This document shows positions 46,172-53,596 of a DNA stretch of 64,000 nucleotides, in pieces. Made by a program: the position numbers and the translations under genes. The stretch is from an uncultured Opitutales bacterium (GTDB lineage: Bacteria; Verrucomicrobiota; Verrucomicrobiia; Opitutales; UBA953): contig CAKUQY010000002.1 in assembly GCA_934675585.1 (NCBI GenBank), positions 1 to 64,000 of the forward strand. Direction: 5' to 3'. Position 1 is the stretch's first letter, and every line of letters begins with the position of its first letter. A model generated the notes under the pieces. It worked only from the letters and a program-made list of their open reading frames with translations, ran no database searches and was not told where the DNA came from.

Positions 46172-46789
46172 ATGAAATTATTTAAGAAAAAATCGGGCTT
46201 TACACTCGTTGAAATTTTAGTTGTCATTGCAATTATCGGCCTTTTGGCGGGCTTACTCGTTCCCGTCGTTGGCGCAGCAATGGGAAAAGTCAAAAAAACA
46301 ACTTCCAAATCAATGTTTACTTCGTGGGTAACCGCCATCGAAAACTACAAGCAAACTTATAATTACTACCCAATTCTCGTCAAAGGTCAATCAGTTGGGG
46401 ATGACCAAGAATACAATCTCGGCGACGGCACGACATCGCTCAATTTCGTCAAAGCGCTTTCGGGACGCGATCCCGCAACTGGCGAAGTCCTCAGCAAAGA
46501 AGACCTCAAAAGTTTTAACCGCAAAGGCACTTCATTTTATGAATTTTCGCAAGAAGATTTTGAAGACGGCAACACCTCAAACGGACAACTCGTTGACGGT
46601 TTTGGCAATCCCAACATTCACATCGTGATGGACACCGACGGGAACGGTCGCGTTGTCATTCCTAATCAATACATGCCCGATGACGCAACCGATGCCGAAG
46701 AAGATTCTAACGGCATTATGCGCAAAGTCATCATCTTCACCTCAAAGAAGGACGGAGACGATTACGAAGATATTTACAGCTGGCGCTAA
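46172..46789 (+). CDS. Type II secretion-like pseudopilin (GspG-like)
   Basis: Prepilin-like protein of 205 residues. The N-terminus MKLFKKKSGFTLVEILVV has a positively charged leader and cleavage site G|FTLVE, with Glu at +5 and a hydrophobic helix. The C-terminal domain contains YNYYPILVKGQS and VDGFGNPNIHIVMDTDGNGRV, which resembles the GspG calcium-binding end. It leads a run of four genes with prepilin leaders (to 49450) and has its own promoter. The pseudopilus may drive secretion or surface display; no ATPase or secretin gene is in the window. This fits the 'Verru_Chthon' cassette from memory. Confidence 0.85.
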   Translation: MKLFKKKSGFTLVEILVVIAIIGLLAGLLVPVVGAAMGKVKKTTSKSMFTSWVTAIENYKQTYNYYPILVKGQSVGDDQEYNLGDGTTSLNFVKALSGRDPATGEVLSKEDLKSFNRKGTSFYEFSQEDFEDGNTSNGQLVDGFGNPNIHIVMDTDGNGRVVIPNQYMPDDATDAEEDSNGIMRKVIIFTSKKDGDDYEDIYSWR

Positions 46790-46832
46790 AAATAATTGCG
46801 CGGGAACGCAAAAAGTTTAAATTTTTCGCAAA

Positions 46833-47585
46833 ATGAAACTTGCAAATCTCAAATCTCAAATTTTGACGCGCTTGCGTTCCCGCAAACGCCGCGCCTTCAC
46901 GCTCATCGAAATCTTGACTGTTGTCGCGATTATCGGCATGGTCGCAGTCGTTATCGTGGGCTTAAAACCTGGCAACCCGCGCGGGCTCGATGACGCTTGC
47001 AAAATGGCGGGAATGGAATTTCGTATCGCGCAAGCCCAAGCTGTGCGCGGCACTAATCCCGACCGCGATCCCGACACCAACAAGCGCTACAACATCCGTT
47101 CCGCTGTTTTGATTCTCAAAGACGAAGACGACGCAGAAAACCACCTGCGCCGCATCCAAACAATTGTCGGCGGGACCGACGATCAGGAAAAAACCGACAT
47201 GCGCGACTATTATTGGTACGCGGTCGGCGAGCCGGTTATGCTGCCGGAAAACATTTATTTTGTCGAGCCCAACGCGACCGACGTTGAAGTGAAATCCACA
47301 ATCAAACCCATCGAAGGCGACGAGGAAATTACGCTCGACCCGTCAACGGAACTCGGCGGAAAAAAATTCGGCTCGGGAGAAAAACGCTGGTACGCTTATT
47401 ATTTTGATACCAACGGTCAAACTTACATGACAAAAGCCACGTTTATGATCGCCAAGGGCGCGTTTATGCCCGGCTCCAGCGTTCGTTTTGAAAAAGACAC
47501 GCCCGCACAAGGATTTGTCATAACGCGCAACGGCGCAATCATTTACACGCGCGATAGCGATGAAGCAGAAATCGCCGCCAAATAA
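46833..47585 (+). CDS. Prepilin-type N-terminal cleavage domain protein (Verru_Chthon D-like)
   Basis: Protein of 250 residues. The leader MKLANLKSQILTRLRSRKRR precedes A|FTLIEILTVVAIIGMVAVV. Note Ala rather than Gly at -1, which is tolerated by some prepilin peptidases. The rest is hydrophilic with acidic patches (DRDPDTNKRYNIRSAVLILK, KDEDDAENHLRR) and resembles the cassette D protein or GspH-like minor pseudopilins. It follows the GspG-like gene by 43 bp. The end GAIIYTRDSDEAEIAAK is acidic. Its exact cassette assignment is from memory and tentative. Confidence 0.75.
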   Translation: MKLANLKSQILTRLRSRKRRAFTLIEILTVVAIIGMVAVVIVGLKPGNPRGLDDACKMAGMEFRIAQAQAVRGTNPDRDPDTNKRYNIRSAVLILKDEDDAENHLRRIQTIVGGTDDQEKTDMRDYYWYAVGEPVMLPENIYFVEPNATDVEVKSTIKPIEGDEEITLDPSTELGGKKFGSGEKRWYAYYFDTNGQTYMTKATFMIAKGAFMPGSSVRFEKDTPAQGFVITRNGAIIYTRDSDEAEIAAK

Positions 47586-47624
47586 TAAAAAAAGCTCCTG
47601 CAAAATTTAAATTAAAAAATCAAA

Positions 47625-48350
47625 ATGAATCTCGCCAATCTCAAAACTCAACTTTCAAACTGCACGCGTTCCCGCAAACGCGGTTTCAGTCTCGTCGAAG
47701 TTTTGCTCGCCCTCGCTGTGCTCGGCATGGCGATTTTGACTATTTTAGGACTCCTCAACGCGGCGTTTGATACCGTCAGCGGCAACTTGCAAACTTCGCA
47801 AGCCCTCACCGTTTACGGCACGATGGATCGCTCGCTCGCCAACGTCAACGAAATCGTCGATGAAACAGGCCGTCCCGTCGTGACACAATCGGAAATGAAC
47901 CAGCCAAAATTCGACTACGTTTACGACTGGATAAAAGACAAAAATGGCAAATCGTGGGAAAGCGCGGCATTCTTCGTTGTTTTTTCGCGCCGTCTTAACG
48001 ATGAAGAAGACAAAACGCCTCAAATGGTTACGCAGGCGATGTATTGCGAATCTTCAAACAAAATGCCAACCAAAGACATTCTGGACAATCTCAATCAAGA
48101 CGGGAACGCGTTTTTGGTGCGCGTCTTCATTTCTCCAGAACTTGAAGGACAGAATGTAACGATGGACGCCAACGGCGAAGTCGCAAACAATCAATATTCG
48201 GCGGGAACGGCGCTTCCCGCGAGCGCAAAACTCTACGCCCTGCCTTATCTTCCCGTGACGATCGAAGTTTATCCGTTCGCAATCGGCGCTTCAAAACAGG
48301 CAGCCGATCAAATTCCCATTTTCTCGCAAATGTCGATAATTATGCGATAA
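47625..48350 (+). CDS. Prepilin-type protein (Verru_Chthon B-like)
   Basis: Protein of 241 residues with the leader MNLANLKTQLSNCTRSRKR and G|FSLVEVLLALAVLGMAILT, the classical GspI-like beginning. The later part (AFFVVFSRRLNDEEDKTPQM, AKLYALPYLPVTIEVYPF) has no motif I know. Its position between the D-like and C-like genes and its size fit the B member of the Verru_Chthon cassette. The gene starts about 40 bp after the preceding stop, with an A-rich leader. It likely forms part of the same pseudopilus. Confidence 0.75.
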   Translation: MNLANLKTQLSNCTRSRKRGFSLVEVLLALAVLGMAILTILGLLNAAFDTVSGNLQTSQALTVYGTMDRSLANVNEIVDETGRPVVTQSEMNQPKFDYVYDWIKDKNGKSWESAAFFVVFSRRLNDEEDKTPQMVTQAMYCESSNKMPTKDILDNLNQDGNAFLVRVFISPELEGQNVTMDANGEVANNQYSAGTALPASAKLYALPYLPVTIEVYPFAIGASKQAADQIPIFSQMSIIMR

Positions 48351-48406
48351 CTTCAAATTATCCGCACTCCCGACGCTCCCGCAATTTTTGAAGACTACAA
48401 AAAGCA

Positions 48407-49450
48407 ATGAGATTCTCCGTTTTCAAAACCCGACTGCCAAACCGCAAACGCCGCGCTTTCACGCTCGTCGAAATTATGACGGCGACGGCGATCATGCTGA
48501 TACTGATTATGTTCACGACGCGCATCGCGAGCGACATGCTGCGCGCCTACAACAACACGATTTCGTCGCTGACCGCCAATGCCGATTCCCGCGCCGTGCT
48601 CGACCCAATCGATAATGATTTAAGTTCCCTCTATTTCCCCAACGACGGCAAATACTGGTTTGAAGTTCGCTACGACGAAAACAATCAGGGAAATCTGGAC
48701 GGGAACGAGCTCCCGCGCGTCTATTTCTTCTCCCAAGCCCGCGATCGCGTCCGCCGCATAATTGACGGGAACACCAAAAAGGAACTGCCGGGAACGGTTA
48801 CCGCGCTCGCTTATCGCATTGAACAAGCTTCACCTTTTGGCGACACCATCAATTCGCCAGAAAATCTCTCGTACATTTTCTACCGCTCGACGCTCAACAG
48901 CCAAGACACGCAGAAAATCGCAATGCCCTACGTTATCGGCAACGAAACGACAAACTCCGAGGAAAAACGCGTTCCAAGCGCGTTTTGGAAATCTGGCGAA
49001 CAAATCACAGACCCGACAGACGAGCAGAAATACGCGGTTAAAACCTGGGCGACAGATTTGCAAAACTACACCTGCGACGGCGTTGTTAATATGACATTTT
49101 TCTTTTGGTATGACGACCTCGACGACGGCAAACGCAAAATCGCAATGGCGCGCAATTCCGCGCTCGAAGCCCAATTGCGGCAAGCGTTCCCAGACGTTGA
49201 AATTAAAGTTTTCTCAAAATCAATCGCAATCTCCTCTGACAAAATTATGTTCGACGACCGGGCGAACAACAAAACCAATGCAACTTTGCGAGCAATCGAT
49301 GTTTCAATCACAATGCTCACTCAATCAGGACGCGACCTCTTGCTCGCCGAACAACGCCAACGCAATAACGGCAAAATCGACGACAAAAAATTCACGCAAA
49401 TTCTGCGGGAACACGGCGTAACCTACACGCGAAACATCAAAATCAATTAA
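48407..49450 (+). CDS. Prepilin-type protein (Verru_Chthon C-like)
   Basis: Protein of 347 residues. The leader MRFSVFKTRLPNRKRR precedes A|FTLVEIMTATAIMLILIMF, again with Ala at -1. It continues TRIASDMLRAYNNTISSLTA and is close in size and layout to cassette C / GspJ-like proteins. RAVLDPIDNDLSSLYFPNDG and the late GRDLLLAEQRQRNNG block have no catalytic features. The large protein A of the cassette is not found downstream, where a glycosyltransferase begins after 9 bp. The whole row of four genes reads as one operon. Confidence 0.78.
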   Translation: MRFSVFKTRLPNRKRRAFTLVEIMTATAIMLILIMFTTRIASDMLRAYNNTISSLTANADSRAVLDPIDNDLSSLYFPNDGKYWFEVRYDENNQGNLDGNELPRVYFFSQARDRVRRIIDGNTKKELPGTVTALAYRIEQASPFGDTINSPENLSYIFYRSTLNSQDTQKIAMPYVIGNETTNSEEKRVPSAFWKSGEQITDPTDEQKYAVKTWATDLQNYTCDGVVNMTFFFWYDDLDDGKRKIAMARNSALEAQLRQAFPDVEIKVFSKSIAISSDKIMFDDRANNKTNATLRAIDVSITMLTQSGRDLLLAEQRQRNNGKIDDKKFTQILREHGVTYTRNIKIN

Positions 49451-49459
49451 AATTTTATA

Positions 49460-50149
49460 ATGCAACTCGCAATAATTGTTCCCTGCTTCAATGAGGCAGG
49501 GAATATTTTTTCTTTTTACCAAACACTCAACCGCGTTCCCGTCGAAATTGCCAAAATCATTTTTGTCGATGATGGTTCAAGCGATAATACACGCGAAAAA
49601 ATCGCACAACTCAACGACCCGCGCGTTCAATGTTTAGCAATCAGACACTGCGGCAAAGAACGCGCATTATTACACGGAATCAACCACGCGCTCAGCGCGG
49701 GAACGCCACTCATCGCAACCATCGACGTTGACGGGCAAGACCCAATCGAACTTTTGCCAAAACTCGCCAACGCCATCAAACGCGGCAAATGCGAACTCGC
49801 CGCAACACGCCGACGTTCCCGCAAAAACGAACCATTTCTCAAACGCGCGCTCGCGGGAACGGCTTATTTTTTAGCACCATTTATTTGCGGAATCTCTCTC
49901 GTAAATGGCGCGCGCGACTATTGTGTAATGACGCGACAAGTCGCCCAAAAAATCGCAACTCTTTCAAACTCTAAAAATCTTTTCCTCAAAGGACAAATCC
50001 AAGCCATGCAATTCAAAACGCGCTGGCTTACGTTTGATTACCGTTCCCGCAAAAACGGCAAAAGCAAATGGAGTTTTTGGCAACTGCTCATTTACACGCT
50101 CCGCGGCGCACTCGTCACACGCCAACAACGGAAAATTAGCCGCGAATAA
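49460..50149 (+). CDS. Family 2 glycosyltransferase
   Basis: GT-A-fold transferase of 229 residues, resembling dolichol-phosphate mannosyltransferase and GtrB/ArnC-like enzymes. IVPCFNEAGNIFSFYQTL, IIFVDDGSSDNTREKI and the catalytic region IATIDVDGQDPIELLPKL (with a DVDGQD acidic motif) are intact. The end RSRKNGKSKWSFWQLLIY is the usual family block, but the C-terminal membrane helices of GtrB are missing, so the enzyme is probably membrane-peripheral. It lies 9 bp downstream of the pseudopilin genes and may glycosylate a surface structure. The donor and acceptor are unknown. Confidence 0.87.
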   Translation: MQLAIIVPCFNEAGNIFSFYQTLNRVPVEIAKIIFVDDGSSDNTREKIAQLNDPRVQCLAIRHCGKERALLHGINHALSAGTPLIATIDVDGQDPIELLPKLANAIKRGKCELAATRRRSRKNEPFLKRALAGTAYFLAPFICGISLVNGARDYCVMTRQVAQKIATLSNSKNLFLKGQIQAMQFKTRWLTFDYRSRKNGKSKWSFWQLLIYTLRGALVTRQQRKISRE

Positions 50150-50217
50150 AAACGGTTTTTTTATCCACGAATTGCCCGAATTTCACGGATTTTTTATTTG
50201 GATTTTATTCGGCGGGA

Positions 50218-50408
50218 ACGGGTTTTGAGCGCTGAAAGCGCGACTTTTTCAGCCCAAGGCGGAAGCCCTGGGTAATGAAACCCCAAAAGCCACGAGCCCT
50301 AAAAGGGCGGCTCTCACCACAAACATAAAATTCGCGGGAACGCCAGATTTTCTCGCCAAAAGAACAAAGCGCCGAAGCGTCGGCGATTTAAGCCGCCGAG
50401 TTTTTTCG
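50218..50408. repeat. Repeat cluster between glycosyltransferase and antitoxin genes
   Basis: The gap 50150-50468 has no gene. It contains GAGCGCTGAAAGCGCGAC, a copy of the GCCCTGGGTAA hairpin repeat (50246-50312) and, at 50334-50408, the unit GCGGGAACGCCAGATTTTCT..AAGCCGCCGAGTTTTTT, seen again at 52299-52372 and more loosely at 58157-58230. Confidence 0.7.
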
Positions 50409-50468
50409 GAAATATTAATTAGAACCAAATTTTTTATCCACGAATAACAGTGATTGCACGAATGATTT

Positions 50469-50741
50469 TTACGCGGGAACGACAATCAATTTTTTACCCA
50501 ACGGACGCAAAAGTTTGGAAATCGTAAGCAATGTCGGCGACACATTTCCTCGTTCAATGCGCGTAATCATCGGCTGCTTAATTCCTGTTAGCGATTCAAG
50601 TTCTTTTTGAGAAATGCCAAGTTCCCCGCGTGCTTTCACCAGCTCCGACGCGATCGCCGTCGCAAGATTGACTTCATCAATCTCTTCCGCCGACATTTTT
50701 GATTCCAAATATTCAATCGCATTTAAATTTTTCTTTTTCAT
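50469..50741 (-). CDS. HigA-like helix-turn-helix antitoxin
   Basis: Product of 90 residues. After an acidic N-terminal helix (SAEEIDEVNLATAIASELVK), it has an XRE-type helix-turn-helix: LGISQKELESLTGIKQPMITRIERGN. Proteins of this form neutralise RelE/HigB-type toxins and repress their own operon. Its start overlaps the end of a truncated toxin frame, and a 20-bp inverted repeat operator lies upstream. With the toxin decayed, it may persist as an orphan regulator. The end LRPLGKKLIVVPA is read from a copy of the iterated word. Confidence 0.85.
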   Translation of the reverse strand: MKKKNLNAIEYLESKMSAEEIDEVNLATAIASELVKARGELGISQKELESLTGIKQPMITRIERGNVSPTLLTISKLLRPLGKKLIVVPA

Positions 50742-50847
50742 TCATAAACCTTTCTTTTGATTTACTTTTATCCGCATGCAAGCTGTCAAAAAAATCTTTC
50801 ACGGAAGATTTTCCATTTTCTGAAGTATAAATTATTACCTCGAACAT
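50713..50847 (-). pseudogene. Truncated RelE/HigB-type toxin
   Basis: A 44-codon minus-strand frame begins MFEVIIYTSENGKSSVKDFF, the start of the Gp49/HigB-like toxin family, whose members run to about 110-120 residues. It then diverges (DSLHADKSKSKERF) and ends by overlapping the antitoxin start in another frame. The catalytic C-terminal half is missing, so it should be inactive. Its position, toxin first then antitoxin, matches the HigBA order. Confidence 0.7.
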
Positions 50848-50856
50848 AATTGAAGT

Positions 50857-50876
50857 TTATAACTTTTAAGTTATAA
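50857..50876. promoter_or_regulatory. Likely antitoxin operator
   Basis: Perfect inverted repeat TTATAACTT-TT-AAGTTATAA, 9 bp before the toxin-fragment ATG. It overlaps possible -10 hexamers (TATAAC, TATAAA) on the minus strand. It is the expected place for autorepression by the HigA-like protein. Confidence 0.65.
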
Positions 50877-50915
50877 TTGCAAGCAAAAACAACGTACAAT
50901 CTCTCGCGGGAACGG

Positions 50916-51035
50916 ATTTTTTATCCACGTACCGAGCGAAGCGACACCCTGCCATTGCTCGAATTACACGGATTATTTTTTAACCGCAAAGAAAGCGAAG
51001 GAAATAAAGGTTTAGTTTTAACGCAAATGACACGG
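50916..51035 (+). repeat. Dispersed repeat with CGTACCGAGCGAAGCGACAC, copy 1
   Basis: The series TTTTTATCCACGTACCGAGC, GAAGCGACACCCTGCCATTG, AACCGCAAAGAAAGCGAAGG, AAATAAAGGTTTAGTTTTAA recurs at 51989-52115 in the same order and orientation. The two copies bracket the small gene pair at 51539-51932. The gap 50881-51538 otherwise holds short AACTGAAAACTGA-type repeats (51160-51200) and an inverted piece of the TACCCCCACAC element (51236-51275, TGTCATCGTCATCGTC). Confidence 0.8.
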
Positions 51036-51494
51036 ATTTTAAGCAAATTACGCAATTTTTTGTTGGGATTTTATTTTGGCGGGAACGGAAAATTTCAACT
51101 AGGGAACTAAGGGAAATTTTTAAGGGAACTAAGATTTTTGTTGGTTGGCGCGGGAACACGGGAATAACTGATAACTGAAAACTGAAAGCTGAAAACTGCG
51201 GGAACGGGAATTTCAACTTTTAAATTTCTTACAAGCTCGGTCATAGTCATTGTCATCGTCATCGTCGTTTTTGCGCGGGAACGCGGATAACGGGAAACTA
51301 CATTTTTCGACTACGAACTGACGCTGATGAAAACGAATTTTAAATTTTAACGTTCAATGGTTTCATCTCGCTTCACTCAACATTTAACTTTCTTTTAAGT
51401 TGCCACATGGCGCGGCTATTTTCGACTGCCACGCCCTTCTCCCAATTTACCGCGCCACGTCATTTAAAACTACCGCTCAGAAATGAAAAGAGAA

Positions 51495-51548
51495 TTGAGG
51501 GGCAAATCTCAAATATGTTAGAATAACAACATAAAAGAATGGCCCCTC
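51495..51548 (+). promoter_or_regulatory. Inverted repeat spanning promoter and start codon of the small gene pair
   Basis: GAGGGGC (51497-51503) pairs with GCCCCTC (about 51542-51548), which overlaps the ATG at 51539 and its second and third codons. Between the arms is a possible -10, TAGAAT. In the mRNA or in DNA this could control initiation. Confidence 0.4.
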
Positions 51549-51757
51549 CTAAAATCCCGCAAGCAGACATCAACCGACGTTATCCTCGCAGTATCAAAAA
51601 TCTGTTCATTTTTAAAGAAATTTGCGACGCTTGCTATTGTTTAGACAATCGAGGAGAAAAACCAACACCAATATTTTCACAACAAATAGGACAAAAAATT
51701 CGAATTTTCGATGAAAAAATAATGTCCGAAATAAGAAAGGTAATCAACAATGACTAA
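51539..51757 (+). CDS. Small hypothetical protein of a two-gene module (first gene)
   Basis: Product of 72 residues, basic at the start (MAPPKIPQADINRRYPRSIK) and with two close cysteines (EICDACYC). The remainder, NRGEKPTPIFSQQIGQKIRI, does not match a family I know. The gene overlaps the next by 8 bp in a different frame, an arrangement common to toxin-antitoxin or small regulatory pairs. It lies between direct repeats (50916-51035 and 51989-52115) and lacks the iterated word, consistent with recent acquisition. Function unknown. Confidence 0.5.
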   Translation: MAPPKIPQADINRRYPRSIKNLFIFKEICDACYCLDNRGEKPTPIFSQQIGQKIRIFDEKIMSEIRKVINND

Positions 51758-51932
51758 CGACGAATTTGACAAACTTGGAAAAGAAATGCTTCATGGTCTC
51801 CAAATCGCAATTCAAGAAGACTATCAACGCAAAGCAAAATTGGGACAAAAAGTTGTCATCGCCGACAAAAACGGCAAGCCCAAATTGTATTCCGCAAGAT
51901 ATTTGTTAAGAAAAAAATCAAACAAATCTTAA
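51750..51932 (+). CDS. Small hypothetical protein of a two-gene module (second gene)
   Basis: Product of 60 residues, amphipathic with a strongly basic C-terminus (YSARYLLRKKSNKS). The N-terminal half MTNDEFDKLGKEMLHGLQIA is a probable helix. It overlaps the preceding gene by 8 bp, so translation is probably coupled. I do not recognise a family. It might be the partner of the first product in a toxin-antitoxin-like pair, but no catalytic or DNA-binding motif supports this. Its codon use, like that of the first gene, is A-rich. Confidence 0.5.
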   Translation: MTNDEFDKLGKEMLHGLQIAIQEDYQRKAKLGQKVVIADKNGKPKLYSARYLLRKKSNKS

Positions 51933-51988
51933 CGCAGACTTTTAAACCGCGGGAACGTTTTTTTGAAGTTCACGCAGATTCCGCTGAA

Positions 51989-52372
51989 TACGCAGATTTT
52001 TTATCAACGTACCGAGCGAAGCGACACCCCGCCATTGCACAAATCACACGAATATTTTTTTAACCGCAAAGAAAGCGAAGGAAATAAAGGTTTAGTTTTA
52101 ACGCAGATGACACGGGAACGGGATTTTTTATCCACGAATTTCACTAACAACACGAATAAATTTAACGCGGTTTTTTAGATTAAAAACGCGGAGCGTTTGC
52201 CATTGATAACCACAGGTAATTTTGAGCAACGCGAAAAATCACTTGGGGAAAAAATATAGCACTAAAAACCTGAAAGGTTTCCTAATTTGCGGACGGGCTC
52301 GCGGGAACGCCAGATTTTCTCGCCCGAAGAACGAAGATTGCGAAGTTTCGGCGGTTAAGCCGCCGAGTTTTT
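51989..52372 (+). repeat. Dispersed repeats in the gene-free gap, copy 2 of the CGTACCGAGCG unit
   Basis: Positions 51989-52115 repeat 50916-51035. 52299-52372 repeats the CCAGATTTTCTCGCC...AAGCCGCCGAGTTTTTTA unit of 50334-50408. Between them is ACCTGAAAGGTTTCCTAAT. No gene is visible in 51933-52426. Confidence 0.75.
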
Positions 52373-52426
52373 TATTTGAATTTTTTCGCGAAAAGCAAAA
52401 ACCCTATAGTTTCGGGAACATAAAAT

Positions 52427-53596
52427 TTATTCGTGAAAACGGGAAGACTTTATGTTTAAGCTTTTTGACAAAAATTGCATTGAAAAATTTCTGAAATTTT
52501 TAAGTTTTTCTTCGATACTTTTCCAATTTATCGGAATACGCATTTGCTCATACATTGTTCCGTTGTTCTCCGAATAAATGCGAGATTCAAGACCTAATTT
52601 CTCCAAAATTGATAGAAAACGACAGTTTTCAGATTCTGTTTTCCCTTTTTGTAAAATTACTAAAAATTGTTTTCGCATAATAATTGCAAATGCCGTTCCG
52701 TGAAATGAATTTGTAATTACACATTCCGATTTATCGTATGCATTCAACCATTCCGTCGGAGATGGAGTAAAAACGTATTCTTCTGGAACACAAAGTTCTG
52801 TTCCCTGCAACGGAATAACTTTTAATGCTGAATTATAATCCTTCGAAAGTTTCAAAGTTTCTTTCCAAGGTAATTCATCAAGAGATTTTACATTCAAAAA
52901 ATATGCCAAAATCGTTTTTTGCGGGAACGCCAAATCTTTATTTTCCGCAAAAACGAATTTCATATAATCTTCCTTATCAAGCAACAATGTTGGATCGCAA
53001 ACGTGGACCGGATTTTTAAAGGGTGTCTTTTTCACGACGTCGATTCCTTCAGGTTCGCGGACAGAAATTGCATCAAATTTTGGAAGCAATTTTTCCGCGC
53101 TTTTATACCATTTGTTTGTCCGTGTTTTCCAAGCGGTGCTCACTGCGTAAGCAATTCTCAAAGCTTTTTTTGGCGCGAAATCAAGACTTGTCGCAATTGA
53201 CAAACAGCCCCACATTTGATCACTGCCAACAATGTAAACTTCTGCAACTGGAGGATTTTCAAGCAATTCTTTCTCCGTAAAAATATGTTCTGTTCGCGGA
53301 AGATTTTTTGACATAAAATCCTCAAAATAACGCGGATGTTTTTTATTAAATTTTGCAAAAAGTTTTTCTTCCTTTTTTCGCCTAAATTTTTCTGGAATCG
53401 CAAAAATATTTTTATTTCGATAAAAAAATGCAAGAATGCGCCAAATAAATGGCCGCCTGTTCCCAGTATTCCTAATCAAAAAAGTTTCATGCCCTTCTTT
53501 TTGAAGATAAGTTTGTAAAGCAAGATTTTGAAATAATGAACCGTAGTTATCCCAATATCTTAACCATCCGTCAGCAGAAATAATGCCTATTTTCAT
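52427..53596 (-). CDS. Polysaccharide pyruvyl transferase family protein
   Basis: GT-B-like CsaB-type enzyme (389 residues from the ATG at 53596) that adds ketal pyruvate to surface polysaccharide, conferring negative charge. MKIGIISADGWLRYWDNYGS starts the fold, VYIVGSDQMWG and SECVITNSFHGTAFAI are the family blocks. The last is the conserved SxHG-like motif. A longer frame to 53638 lies inside the preceding gene. Its ATG overlaps the stop of the F420-hydrogenase-beta-like gene by ATGA. Low GC and few copies of the iterated word distinguish it from the flanking genes. Confidence 0.85.
   Translation of the reverse strand: MKIGIISADGWLRYWDNYGSLFQNLALQTYLQKEGHETFLIRNTGNRRPFIWRILAFFYRNKNIFAIPEKFRRKKEEKLFAKFNKKHPRYFEDFMSKNLPRTEHIFTEKELLENPPVAEVYIVGSDQMWGCLSIATSLDFAPKKALRIAYAVSTAWKTRTNKWYKSAEKLLPKFDAISVREPEGIDVVKKTPFKNPVHVCDPTLLLDKEDYMKFVFAENKDLAFPQKTILAYFLNVKSLDELPWKETLKLSKDYNSALKVIPLQGTELCVPEEYVFTPSPTEWLNAYDKSECVITNSFHGTAFAIIMRKQFLVILQKGKTESENCRFLSILEKLGLESRIYSENNGTMYEQMRIPINWKSIEEKLKNFRNFSMQFLSKSLNIKSSRFHE

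Noticed and set aside
46172..49450. Pseudopilin genes as the DNA-uptake machine for the iterated word
   Set aside because: No competence-specific gene is present and the cassette type is better matched by secretion or surface roles; the link is not supported by the sequence.
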